NCBI RefSeq assembly: GCF_047275745.1
Contig: NZ_JBKQWU010000002.1
Span: 199,330 to 263,329 of the forward strand
Origin: Amaricoccus sp047275745
GTDB taxonomy: Bacteria; Pseudomonadota; Alphaproteobacteria; Rhodobacterales; Rhodobacteraceae
DNA length: 64,000 bases
Direction of reading: 5' to 3'
Part shown: positions 35,399 to 43,611 of the stretch, one piece after another
How the letters are laid out: every line of letters starts with the position of its first letter
Numbering within the stretch: position 1 is the first letter of the stretch
Notes under the pieces: model-generated
Databases searched by the model: none
What the model was told of the DNA's origin: nothing
Seen by the model: the letters and a program-made list of their open reading frames with translations, nothing else
Made by a program: the position numbers and the translations under genes

Positions 35399-36334
35399 GT
35401 GGTTGCTCGGTTCTCGACGGTTTCCCTCATGCGCGAGGAGCCCGACGTGGTGGCGCGATTCGTCAGCTACTACCACGACCTCGGCGCGGAGATGGTTCTC
35501 ATCTATCACGACGGTCCGGCCGATCATCTGACAGCGCTCAATGATGCACGAACCCGGATCATCGCCTGCGACGACGCGTTCTGGGACCGGGTGGGCGGCC
35601 GCCCGCCGGGCCTCGAGGAACGCCAGGCGGCCGTCTTCGCCAATGGCACGGCGCATTGCGAGACCGACTGGGTGCTGCTCTGCGACGGCGATGAATTCGT
35701 CTTCGGCGACCGTCCGGTGGAACAGTTCCTGGACTGGGTGCCCGAGACGGTCGATTCGGTCAGGCTGCGTACCGCCGAGGCGGTCTGGGGGCCCGGCGAC
35801 GACGTGGACACCCCCTTCGGCTGCACCTGGTTCCGGGTGCCCTGGACCAACCTCCGTCTCTGGAAGTTCGGCCGGCGCTTCGTCTACGGGCGCAAGAGCC
35901 GGTTCTTCCGCCAGGGGCTGGTCGCGCATGTCTCCGGCAAGCAGTTCCTGAGGACCGGCCGGCGCTATACCCGCATCGGCAATCACTATACCGAGCGCGA
36001 CGGCGCACGGATCACCGTCTGGTCGCACGAACTCGGCCGGGGCGGCGAGGGCATGTACCTCGGGCATTTCGACGCGATCGGCTTCGGCCGCTGGCGGAAG
36101 AAATGGGCGCAGCGCATCAGCCGCGAAACCCAGACCAGCCGCATGGCGAATACCCGCGCGGCGCAGATGGACCTCGTCGCGAGGGCGATCCGCAAGGGCG
36201 AGGGCGCGGCGCGCAGGGTCTTCCTCGACCTCTACGCGCTGACGCCCTGGCAGGCGCGGATTCTGACCCGCCTCGGCTATGTCTTCCAGCGCGACATCTT
36301 CCGGCGATCGCAGCGCCGGGCCGACGCGGGCTGA
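35399..36334 (+). CDS. Glycosyltransferase family 2-like protein
   Basis: A 311-residue GT-A-type protein. It opens with VVARFSTVSLMREEPDVVARFVSYYHDLGAEMVLIYHDGP, the N-terminal nucleotide-sugar strand pattern of the family often found in Rhodobacteraceae polysaccharide loci (MVKDE-like, then YHxxLGA). DWVLLCDGDEFVF is the DxD-like block. No membrane helix. The start is uncertain: GTG at 35399 is proposed because similarity begins there; an ATG at 35327 is an alternative. It is not within a recognisable polysaccharide cluster, so the acceptor is unknown. Confidence 0.82.
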   Translation: MVARFSTVSLMREEPDVVARFVSYYHDLGAEMVLIYHDGPADHLTALNDARTRIIACDDAFWDRVGGRPPGLEERQAAVFANGTAHCETDWVLLCDGDEFVFGDRPVEQFLDWVPETVDSVRLRTAEAVWGPGDDVDTPFGCTWFRVPWTNLRLWKFGRRFVYGRKSRFFRQGLVAHVSGKQFLRTGRRYTRIGNHYTERDGARITVWSHELGRGGEGMYLGHFDAIGFGRWRKKWAQRISRETQTSRMANTRAAQMDLVARAIRKGEGAARRVFLDLYALTPWQARILTRLGYVFQRDIFRRSQRRADAG

Positions 36335-36403
36335 CCGGGACTTTCGTCGGGGGGCCGTTTGCGCGGCGGCGCGCCGGGTATAGGCTGCCGGCGGGAGGAC
36401 GCC

Positions 36404-37390
36404 ATGAGACACATCTTCGGATTCGCCGCCTGCCTCGGCGCGGCATTGCTCTGCGTAGGGCTGTCTGGCGCGGCCGCCCTGGCCGAGACGCCGGTGCTGC
36501 GCATCGCAGCTCAGAAATCCGGCACCGTGAACTGGGAGCTCGAGACCATTACCGCGAACGGGCTCGACGAGAAGAACGGGTTCGAACTCGAGGTCATGGA
36601 CGTGGCCGGCAGCGCGGCGGGTCAGGTGGCCTTCCAGGGCGGCGAGGCGGATGCGATGGTCTCCGACTGGATCTGGGTCGCCCGCCAGCGCGCGGAAGGC
36701 GAGGATTACGTCTTCATCCCCTATTCGCGCACCGTCGGCGGTCTCATGGTCCCGGCCGACAGCCCGGCGCGCACGCTCGCCGATCTTCGGGGCGCGAAAG
36801 TCGGCGTGGCGGGCGGGCCGCTCGACAAGAGCTGGATCCTGATGCGCGCCTATACCGAGAAGGAATACGGCTTCGATCTCGCCGACGAGACCGAGCAGGT
36901 CTTCGGCGCCCCGCCGCTGATCGCCGAGGTGGCCCAGCGGGGTGAGGTCGGCGGGGCGATCAACTTCTGGCATTTCCTCGCCAAGATGAAGGTCGCGGGG
37001 ATGCGCGAGCTTGTCGGCGTCTCGGAAGTCGCCGAGGCGCTCGGTCTCGATCCGGAGACGCCGCTGCTCGGCTATGTGATCCGGGGCGAACTCCTGCGCG
37101 ACAATCCCGATCTCGTGGACGGCTTCGCCACCGCCTCGCGCGCGGCGAAGGACCTGCTCGCCAATGATCCCGCCGCCTGGGAAGGTATCCGCCCGATGAT
37201 GAACGCGGCCGACGACGCCGAATACGAGGCGCTGAAGGCGGGCTTCATCGCCGGAATCCCGGCCGCGGGTCCGGTCAACGAGGCGGCCGCCGGCCGGATG
37301 CTCGGCCTCATGGCCGAGATCGGCGGCGCCGAACTGGTGGGCGGCGCGACCACGCTGCCAGAGGGGCTCTTTGTCCAGCCCGGCAGTTGA
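36404..37390 (+). CDS. ABC transporter substrate-binding protein, NitT/TauT (NMT1/THI5-like) type
   Basis: A 328-residue exported protein. A signal peptide (about 1-28, ending SGAAALAETP) is followed by a two-lobe periplasmic fold of the NMT1/THI5 family: LRIAAQKSGTVNWELETITANGLDEKNGFELEV, GGEADAMVSDWIWVA, and PADSPARTLADLRGAKVGVAGGPLDKSW. These importers take up sulfonates, nitrate-like anions, thiamine precursors or aromatic acids; this sequence does not tell which. The ATG at 36404 follows GGGAGGA. The permease start lies within its last codons, so the three ABC genes form one operon. Confidence 0.9.
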   Translation: MRHIFGFAACLGAALLCVGLSGAAALAETPVLRIAAQKSGTVNWELETITANGLDEKNGFELEVMDVAGSAAGQVAFQGGEADAMVSDWIWVARQRAEGEDYVFIPYSRTVGGLMVPADSPARTLADLRGAKVGVAGGPLDKSWILMRAYTEKEYGFDLADETEQVFGAPPLIAEVAQRGEVGGAINFWHFLAKMKVAGMRELVGVSEVAEALGLDPETPLLGYVIRGELLRDNPDLVDGFATASRAAKDLLANDPAAWEGIRPMMNAADDAEYEALKAGFIAGIPAAGPVNEAAAGRMLGLMAEIGGAELVGGATTLPEGLFVQPGS

Positions 37391-38210
37391 CCGCGCGAAA
37401 GGGATCGCCGGAACCGGAACCGGGTCCGGACCTGCCGGGCGCGCCCGCCGTGCCGCCGGGGGGAGCGGCGGGCCCTGGGTCGCGCTCGGCTCCATCGCTC
37501 TGCTCCTCGCCGTCTGGTCGGTCGCGGCGCTCACGCAGGCCGACACGCGCATCCTGCCCGGGCCCTGGATCGTCGGGCCGCTCATCTGGCGCGAGCTCAT
37601 CGCCGGGCCGATGCTCTTCGACATCGGCTGGACGCTCTGGCGCGTCGCGCTCTCCTTCTCGCTCGCCATGGCGATCGGCGCCGGGATCGGGATCGCCATG
37701 GGGCGCAGCCCGAGGCTCGACCGATGGCTCGATCCCTGGCTCATCTTCTTCCTGAACCTGCCCGCGCTCGTCCTGATCGTGCTCGCCTATCTCTGGATCG
37801 GGCTCAACGAGACGGCGGCGGTGCTCGCGGTCGCGGCGAACAAGGTCCCGACGGTGATCGTGACGATGCGCGAAGGCGCGCGGGCGCTCGACCCGAAGCT
37901 CGCCGACATGGCGCGCGTCTTTCGCATGTCGCGCCTCGCCCGCCTGCGGCATGTCGAGGCGCCGCAGCTCGCGCCCTATTTCGCCGCCGCCGGAAGGTCG
38001 GGGATCGCGCTCATCTGGAAGATCGTGCTGGTGGTCGAGTTCCTCGGCCGCTCCAATGGCGTGGGGTTCAAGATCCACATGTATTTCCAGCTCTTCGACG
38101 TGGCGATGGTGCTCGCCTACGCGCTGAGCTTCGTCGGGGTCATGCTGATCATCGAGGCGGCGCTGTTCCGCCCCTGGGAACGTTGGGCCACGCGATGGCG
38201 GCGCCGGTGA
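37371..38210 (+). CDS. ABC transporter permease, NitT/TauT type
   Basis: A 279-residue inner-membrane permease with about six helices. The EAA-like loop is REGARALDPKLADMARVFRMSRLARLRHVEAPQLAPYF. The N-terminal 35 residues (Gly/Ala/Arg-rich) are cytoplasmic and variable. I take the TTG at 37371, with GAGGGG seven bases upstream, which overlaps the substrate-binding gene by 20 bases. No ATG occurs before the first helix, so a non-ATG start is required; GTG alternatives downstream would cut into the helix. Confidence 0.9.
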   Translation: MSSPAVDRAKGIAGTGTGSGPAGRARRAAGGSGGPWVALGSIALLLAVWSVAALTQADTRILPGPWIVGPLIWRELIAGPMLFDIGWTLWRVALSFSLAMAIGAGIGIAMGRSPRLDRWLDPWLIFFLNLPALVLIVLAYLWIGLNETAAVLAVAANKVPTVIVTMREGARALDPKLADMARVFRMSRLARLRHVEAPQLAPYFAAAGRSGIALIWKIVLVVEFLGRSNGVGFKIHMYFQLFDVAMVLAYALSFVGVMLIIEAALFRPWERWATRWRRR

Positions 38211-38833
38211 TCGCGCTCGACCTCCGGTCGAAAGCCTTCGGCGCACGGGAGGTTCTCGGGCCGATCTCGCTCGCGATCGCGCCGGGCGAGACGGTGGCCC
38301 TCACCGGTCCCTCGGGCGCGGGCAAGACGACCCTGCTCCGCATCCTGGCCGGGCTCGACCGCGCGTTCGACGGTACGCTCACAGCGCCGGAACGGATCGC
38401 GATCGTGTTCCAGGAACCGACGCTGCTGCCCTGGCGCGATGCGCGGGCGAACATCCGGCTGACCACCGGGGTCGGCGCCGAGACGGCGGAACGGCTGCTC
38501 GGCGAGGTGGGGCTCCGGGGCCGGGGCGACGCCTACCCCGGCCAGCTTTCCCTGGGACAGCAGCGGCGGCTGGCGCTCGCCCGTGCGCTGGCGGCGGAGC
38601 CGGAACTGCTGCTGCTCGACGAGCCCTTCGTCTCGCTCGATCCGGCGCTGGTCGAGGAGATGCTGGAACTGACCGCGCGGGCGCTGGCGCGACGGGAGAC
38701 GGCGAGCGTCTTCGTGACCCACGCCCGCGCCGAGGCCGAACGGCTCGCCGACCGCGTCCTGACCCTCGGCGGCGACCCCGCCCGCGTCGTCTCCGAAGAA
38801 ATCGTAGGCGAAACTTCGGCCCACCGCCCCTAG
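38195..38833 (+). CDS. ABC transporter ATP-binding protein, NitT/TauT type
   Basis: A 212-residue ATPase of the importer. Walker A GPSGAGKTT, Q-loop VFQEPTLLPWRDA (typical of the TauB/SsuB group), signature LSLGQQRR, Walker B LLLLDEPFVSLD and H-loop THARAEAER. The signature has Leu-Gly where LSGGQ is usual. It is short (about 240 is common), missing part of the C-terminal region. The start at 38195 overlaps the permease by 16 bases. Last gene of the operon; the pseudouridine synthase gene converges. Confidence 0.93.
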   Translation: MAAPVIALDLRSKAFGAREVLGPISLAIAPGETVALTGPSGAGKTTLLRILAGLDRAFDGTLTAPERIAIVFQEPTLLPWRDARANIRLTTGVGAETAERLLGEVGLRGRGDAYPGQLSLGQQRRLALARALAAEPELLLLDEPFVSLDPALVEEMLELTARALARRETASVFVTHARAEAERLADRVLTLGGDPARVVSEEIVGETSAHRP

Positions 38834-38843
38834 GACTGCGCCC

Positions 38844-39545
38844 TCAGAACGGCACCGGCGAATCGAACTCGACCGGCGCACCGCCCTCCGGATGCCGGAA
38901 GCCGATCCGGGCCGCGTGCAGCTGCAACCGGTTCGCCGCCGCCAGCGCCTCCGGCGGGGCATAGAATCGGTCGCCGAGGATCGGGTGGCCGAGGCTCAGA
39001 AGATGCACCCGCAGCTGATGGCTGCGCCCGGTCAGCGGGTGGAGTTCGACCCGGGTCGCCGCCGCCTCGCGTGCGAGCACGCGCCATTCGGTCAGCGCGG
39101 GCTTGCCGCGGTCGTGGCAGACCATCTGCAGCGGCCGGTTCGGCCAGTCGCAGATCAGCGGCAGGTCGATCCGCCCCTCCTCCTCCGCGATCCGCCCCGC
39201 GACGCGCGCGACATAGGTCTTCGACACCCGCCGCCGCTCGAACTGCATGCCCAGATGACGCTGCGCGCGCTTCGTCCGGGCGAAGACCATGAGGCCCGAG
39301 GTGTCGCCATCCAGCCGATGCACCAGAAGCGCCTCGGGATGATCGGCCCGGAGCCGCGCTTCGAGGCAGTCCTGGGGCCCCGGCGGCTTCGCCGGAACCG
39401 AGAGCAGCCCCGAGGGCTTGTCAACGACCAGAAGCGCCGCGTCGGCATGGACGAGGCGATAGGTCTCGCGCGGCGGCTCCGGCGGGCTGAGCGCGAAGCC
39501 GCTGGCGCGTCCCGGCGCCTCAGGGGAGGAGCGCGCCGGTGGCAT
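38844..39545 (-). CDS. RluA-family pseudouridine synthase
   Basis: A 233-residue enzyme of the RluA family that isomerises uridine in rRNA or tRNA. The catalytic motif is HRLDGDTSGLMVFA with the nucleophilic Asp. LLVVDKPSGLLSVPAK at the N-terminal side and TGRSHQLRVHLLSLGHPILGDRFY at the C-terminal side are typical. There is no S4 domain, so the closest relatives are RluA itself and small alphaproteobacterial homologues. The ATG at 39545 overlaps the upstream hydrolase by 26 bases; a later non-ATG start is possible. Confidence 0.93.
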   Translation of the reverse strand: MPPARSSPEAPGRASGFALSPPEPPRETYRLVHADAALLVVDKPSGLLSVPAKPPGPQDCLEARLRADHPEALLVHRLDGDTSGLMVFARTKRAQRHLGMQFERRRVSKTYVARVAGRIAEEEGRIDLPLICDWPNRPLQMVCHDRGKPALTEWRVLAREAAATRVELHPLTGRSHQLRVHLLSLGHPILGDRFYAPPEALAAANRLQLHAARIGFRHPEGGAPVEFDSPVPF

Positions 39546-40617
39546 CCGTCCCCTCGGGATAGGGCAGGTCGGAGACCGCGACCGACCCCGGCTCGGTCGC
39601 GGCGAAGATCGCGTCGAGATCGAGCGTCGCATAGCCGGTGCGGTGCGCGTAGTCTGCGATCATCAGGCGGTTGTTGGTCAGATCCTTGAGCGCGGCCCAC
39701 TGGGTGTAGTCCGACACCACCTGGTCGCCCACCTTGCTTTGCGCGACGCCCATCGGAATGTCGACCGTGTTCAGGATATGCGCGACGGCCTGAATCGCCT
39801 CCTCCCCGGTCTCGGGCTGCGAGATCGCCTGGCGCAGGAAGGCGGCGCGGATGAAGCGGGAGGGCGGCGTGTAATCGCCCGGCAGACCGCGAACGCCGCC
39901 GCCCTGCCCGAGCGCCGTCACATTCACATCGCCGATGGTCCGGCTCTGGACGCCCTCGGTCGAGAGATCGAGATAGTTGCGCGCGTTCAGGAGATGCCAG
40001 TCATAGGGCGGCGCGTTGGTCAGCACATGGGCGACATTGTCGTGAATCCGCAACTCCCCGCCCAGGTATTCGACCACGATCCCGTCGCCCGACCGGTCGG
40101 TGAAGATCATGTGCAGCGTCGGGGGCGTCGGCCCGGTCGGGAGCGACGGATCGGTCCAGAGCCTGATTTCCGGCAATGCCGCGCGCACCTCCGCGACGCT
40201 GCCCAGGGTCCCGAGCACCCAGGCCCCGAAGCCAAGGATCGAGACATAGGCGTCGTCCTCCGGCGTCACGGTCTGATATTCGGTGAAACCCGGCAGGAAG
40301 TTCCCGCTCACGCCGAGGCCGGCATCGTTCTGGCCCTCGACGATCGCGCCGCCCGGGATGATATCGGCGCTCACCCCCACGAAGGCATGCGTGGTCGTGA
40401 CCTTGTGCTCCGGCAGGCCGAGGTCCGGGGGCGCGGTCAGCGTGAGCTCGGTCCCCTTCGGCACGCTCTTGAGCGTCCATTTCATGTCGAACGCCCATTC
40501 CATCGTGCGGCCCGCGATCACGGTGCGGTCGGCGGCGGTGATATCGACGGCGGTGCAGGCCAGGGCCTGACCCGCCAGGGCGAGCAGGCCGAGGCTGGCG
40601 GCGAGCGTTCGTAGCAT
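39520..40617 (-). CDS. Exported choloylglycine-hydrolase-family (linear amide C-N hydrolase) protein
   Basis: A 365-residue Ntn hydrolase. A signal peptide (LRTLAASLGLLALAGQALA) is followed directly by Cys21 (ACTAVDI), so export exposes the catalytic cysteine as the new N terminus. Next come GRTMEWAFD (the Arg and Asp of the fold), VEGQNDAGLGVSGNFLPG, and a later NRLMIADYAHRTGYATLDLDAI. The family includes bile-salt hydrolases, penicillin V acylases and N-acyl-homoserine-lactone acylases. A free-living bacterium is unlikely to meet bile salts, so acyl amides are more plausible substrates. The ATG at 40617 follows GAAGGAGA. It starts 62 bases after pgi, same strand. Confidence 0.9.
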   Translation of the reverse strand: MLRTLAASLGLLALAGQALACTAVDITAADRTVIAGRTMEWAFDMKWTLKSVPKGTELTLTAPPDLGLPEHKVTTTHAFVGVSADIIPGGAIVEGQNDAGLGVSGNFLPGFTEYQTVTPEDDAYVSILGFGAWVLGTLGSVAEVRAALPEIRLWTDPSLPTGPTPPTLHMIFTDRSGDGIVVEYLGGELRIHDNVAHVLTNAPPYDWHLLNARNYLDLSTEGVQSRTIGDVNVTALGQGGGVRGLPGDYTPPSRFIRAAFLRQAISQPETGEEAIQAVAHILNTVDIPMGVAQSKVGDQVVSDYTQWAALKDLTNNRLMIADYAHRTGYATLDLDAIFAATEPGSVAVSDLPYPEGTDATGALLP

Positions 40618-40679
40618 CGGGCGTCTCCTTCGCACGTTCGTCATGCGATATACGACGACGACGCACGCGGGAGGAGCCG

Positions 40680-42281
40680 CTAGCCGCGGCCCGCGGCGAG
40701 AGAGCGCAGCAACCCGGCGGTGGAGCCGTCCTTGCCGGCGGCGTCCCCCTCGCCCTTCACGAGCGGCAGGAGCGCGGTGGCGAGTTCCTTGCCAAGCTCC
40801 ACCCCCCACTGGTCGAAGGAGTTGATGTCCCAGATCACGCCCTCGACGAAGACCCGGTGCTCGTAGAGCGCCACGATCCGCCCGAGCGTATGGGGATCGA
40901 GCTTCGTATAGATGAGCGTGGTCGAGGGCCGGTTGCCCGGGAAGACCTTGTGCGGCGCGAGGGCCGGGTCCTTGACCGTCTTCTCGGCGGCTGCGAGATC
41001 GCGGCCGAGCATCAGCGCCTCCGACTGCGCGAGGCAGTTGGCGATCAGGAGCTGGTGATGCTCCGCGAGATCCTTCTCGTGTCCATTCGCCGCCACCATG
41101 AACTCGCAGGGGATCACATTCGTGCCCTGGTGGATCAGCTGGTAGAAGGCGTGCTGTCCGTTGGTGCCCGGCTCGCCCCAGACGATCGGGCCGGTAGGAC
41201 GTGCCACCGGATCGCCCGCGAGCGTGACGCCCTTGCCGTTCGATTCCATGTCAAGCTGCTGGAGATAGGCGGGCAGCCGGCTCAGCCGCTGGTCATAGGG
41301 TAGGACGGCGCGCGAGGCGTAGCCGAGCACGTCGCGGTGCCAGATACCGACGAGCGCGAGCAGGACGGGCATGTTCTCCGCGAGCGGCGCCTCGACGAAA
41401 TGCCGGTCCATCGCATGGGCGCCGGCGAGGAAGTCGAGGAAGTTCTCCGGGCCGACCGCGATCATCACCGGCAGGCCGACCGCGCCCCAGACGGAGTACC
41501 GCCCGCCGACCCAGTCCCAGAAGCCGAAGACGCGCGAGGAATCGATCCCGAAGGCCGCGGTCTTGTCGAGCGCGGTGGAGACGGCGGCGAAATGCTGGTC
41601 CGCCGCCGCCCCGAGGGTCTCGGCCGCCCAGGCCTTCGCGGTCCGGGCATTGGTCATCGTCTCGATCGTCGTGAAGGTCTTGGAGGCGACGATGAAGAGC
41701 GTGCGCGCCGGGTCGAGATCCTTCAGCACGTCATGGATATGCGCGCCATCGACGTTCGAGACGTAATGCGCGCGCGGCCCGTCGGCGTAGGGCGCGAGCG
41801 CGAGCGTCGCCATCACCGGGCCGAGGTCCGAGCCGCCGATGCCGATATTGACCACGTCGGTGAAGGGCCGCCCGTCGGAGGCCGCGATCGAGCCGTCGCG
41901 GACGCCGTTCGCGAAGGCGGCCATCCGGCCCAGCACCTCGTTGACGGCGGGCATCACATCCTCGCCGTCCACCATCACCGGCGTATCGGAGCGGTTGCGG
42001 AGCGCGGTGTGCAGGACGGCGCGATCCTCGGTCAGGTTGATCTTGTCGCCCCGGAACATCGCATCGCGCTTCGCCGGAACCCCGCTCGCCTCGGCGAGTT
42101 CGAGCAGGCGGCTCAGCCCTTGGGCGTCGAGATTGACCTTCGAGAAATCGAGCAGCATGTCGCCGAGCGACACTGAGAATGTGCTGAACCGGTCCGGATC
42201 GCTCTCGAAGAGCGTTGTGATCCGGCGATCCCCCGCCTCGGCGCCCGCCTTGTCGAGCGCCTCCCAAATCTTCTCGACCAT
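40680..42281 (-). CDS. pgi: Glucose-6-phosphate isomerase
   Basis: A 533-residue enzyme that interconverts fructose 6-phosphate and glucose 6-phosphate. It carries NIGIGGSDLGPVM (phosphate binding), IVASKTFTTIETMTNA, the signature GEPGTNGQHAFYQLIHQG with the catalytic Glu and His, and ELGKELA near the end. In this locus it turns fructose 6-phosphate made by Frk into glucose 6-phosphate for Zwf. It is last in the array, 7 bases after eda. Confidence 0.98.
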   Translation of the reverse strand: MVEKIWEALDKAGAEAGDRRITTLFESDPDRFSTFSVSLGDMLLDFSKVNLDAQGLSRLLELAEASGVPAKRDAMFRGDKINLTEDRAVLHTALRNRSDTPVMVDGEDVMPAVNEVLGRMAAFANGVRDGSIAASDGRPFTDVVNIGIGGSDLGPVMATLALAPYADGPRAHYVSNVDGAHIHDVLKDLDPARTLFIVASKTFTTIETMTNARTAKAWAAETLGAAADQHFAAVSTALDKTAAFGIDSSRVFGFWDWVGGRYSVWGAVGLPVMIAVGPENFLDFLAGAHAMDRHFVEAPLAENMPVLLALVGIWHRDVLGYASRAVLPYDQRLSRLPAYLQQLDMESNGKGVTLAGDPVARPTGPIVWGEPGTNGQHAFYQLIHQGTNVIPCEFMVAANGHEKDLAEHHQLLIANCLAQSEALMLGRDLAAAEKTVKDPALAPHKVFPGNRPSTTLIYTKLDPHTLGRIVALYEHRVFVEGVIWDINSFDQWGVELGKELATALLPLVKGEGDAAGKDGSTAGLLRSLAAGRG

Positions 42282-42288
42282 CTTGGGC

Positions 42289-42933
42289 TTACCCCCTGCT
42301 GAGCTTGCTCGCGTCGCTGGCCAGGGACTCGATCTCGTCCCACTTGCCGCCCGCCATCAGTTTCTTGTCCACGACCCAGGAGCCGCCGACGCACATGACG
42401 TTCGGAAGCGACAGATAGTCGGGGGCGTTCGACAGGCTGATCCCGCCGGTCGGGCAGTAGTTCATCTGCGGCAGCGGGCCGCTGAACCCCTTGAGCGCCT
42501 TCGCGCCGCCGTTCACCTCGGCCGGGAAGAACTTCGCCACGTCATAGCCGCGCGCGAGCAGGCGCATCGCCTCCGAGATCGTCGCGGTCCCGGCGAGAAG
42601 CGGCAGTTCCTCCGCCTCGCAGGCCGCGAGCAGTTCGTCCGTCAGACCGGGCGAGACGCCGAATTTCGCCCCCGCCGCCTTCGCCGCCTTCACATCCGCG
42701 GGGCTGAGCAGCGTGCCGGCGCCGACCACGCCACCCTCGACATCGGCCATCGCCTTGATGACATCGAGCGCCACGGGCGTACGCAGCGTCACCTCGAGCA
42801 CCGGGAGCCCGCCCGCCACCAGCGCCTTGGCGAGCGGCACGGCATGGTCGAGGTCGTCCACGACGATGACCGGGATCACCGGCGCGAGGCCGCAGATTTC
42901 CTTGGCATAGGCCGATGCGTCCTTCGGAGTCAT
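42289..42933 (-). CDS. eda: KDPG aldolase (2-dehydro-3-deoxyphosphogluconate aldolase)
   Basis: A 214-residue class I aldolase that splits KDPG into pyruvate and glyceraldehyde 3-phosphate. The catalytic Lys134 lies in DVAKFFPAEVNGG and Glu47 in VLEVTLRT. GAGTLLSPADV and PTGGIS (phosphate site) are also present. It forms the final Entner-Doudoroff step with edd. Between edd and eda lies the flavin-binding gene, which is unusual. Confidence 0.97.
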   Translation of the reverse strand: MTPKDASAYAKEICGLAPVIPVIVVDDLDHAVPLAKALVAGGLPVLEVTLRTPVALDVIKAMADVEGGVVGAGTLLSPADVKAAKAAGAKFGVSPGLTDELLAACEAEELPLLAGTATISEAMRLLARGYDVAKFFPAEVNGGAKALKGFSGPLPQMNYCPTGGISLSNAPDYLSLPNVMCVGGSWVVDKKLMAGGKWDEIESLASDASKLSRG

Positions 42934-42947
42934 GCGCCTTCCTTTCG

Positions 42948-43598
42948 TTACCAGAGTGTCTTGGCGGCGCGCTCGCGCCAGACCGCGTCATATTCGGCGC
43001 CGCCCTCGGCGCCCTTGCTCATCGCCGCCAGCATCTCGCCGGCGGTCGGGAGCCGTTCAGTCCTTGGCTCGGCCGGTTTCCAGAGGCCAGATCGCATGAC
43101 CGCGCGGGCGCACTGGAAATAGACCTCCTCGACCGCGACCAGGATCACGCTGCGCGGCGCCTGCCCCTCGACGGTAAAGCGCGCGAGGAGATCGGGCGCC
43201 ACGGAGACGCGGCCCTTTCCGTTCACGCGGATCAGAATGTCCTCGTCGCGCACGAGGAACATGAGCGCGCAGCGTGGGTCTCGGATGAGGTTCCGGAGCG
43301 AATCGACGCGGTTGTTCCCACGCCGGTCGGGCAGCGCGAGCAGCCCGGGTTCGAGCACTGTCGCGACCGCGCCGCGATCACCGCGCGGTGAAACGTCGAG
43401 CCCTTCCGGCCCCGCGGTCGCGAGCGCGCAGAAGGGCGATGCGTCGATCCATGCCTGATATTCGGGGGTGATCCTGTCGGCGACCTTGATGAGCGAGGTC
43501 GGGTTCGGCGCGCCGTAGATCGCCTCGAGCGCGCCGAGGCTCGTCACCTCGCCCTCTGGGTCAACACCGGGGCCGATCCCGTTTCCGTCCTCCGCCAT
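42948..43598 (-). CDS. Pyridoxamine 5'-phosphate oxidase-like FMN-binding protein (MSMEG_1061-type)
   Basis: A 216-residue split-barrel flavoprotein. ALATAGPEGLDVSPRGD and LLALPDRRGNNRVDSLRNLIRDPRCALMFLV are the FMN-site blocks of the PPOX subgroup typified by MSMEG_1061-like proteins. It lacks the C-terminal dimer motif of PdxH, so it is not vitamin B6 oxidase. Its job in the Entner-Doudoroff locus is unknown. ATG at 43598, following GAAGGTGG. It sits 13 bases after edd and 14 before eda, so it is co-transcribed with both. Confidence 0.85.
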   Translation of the reverse strand: MAEDGNGIGPGVDPEGEVTSLGALEAIYGAPNPTSLIKVADRITPEYQAWIDASPFCALATAGPEGLDVSPRGDRGAVATVLEPGLLALPDRRGNNRVDSLRNLIRDPRCALMFLVRDEDILIRVNGKGRVSVAPDLLARFTVEGQAPRSVILVAVEEVYFQCARAVMRSGLWKPAEPRTERLPTAGEMLAAMSKGAEGGAEYDAVWRERAAKTLW

Positions 43599-43611
43599 CG
43601 CCACCTTCCCC

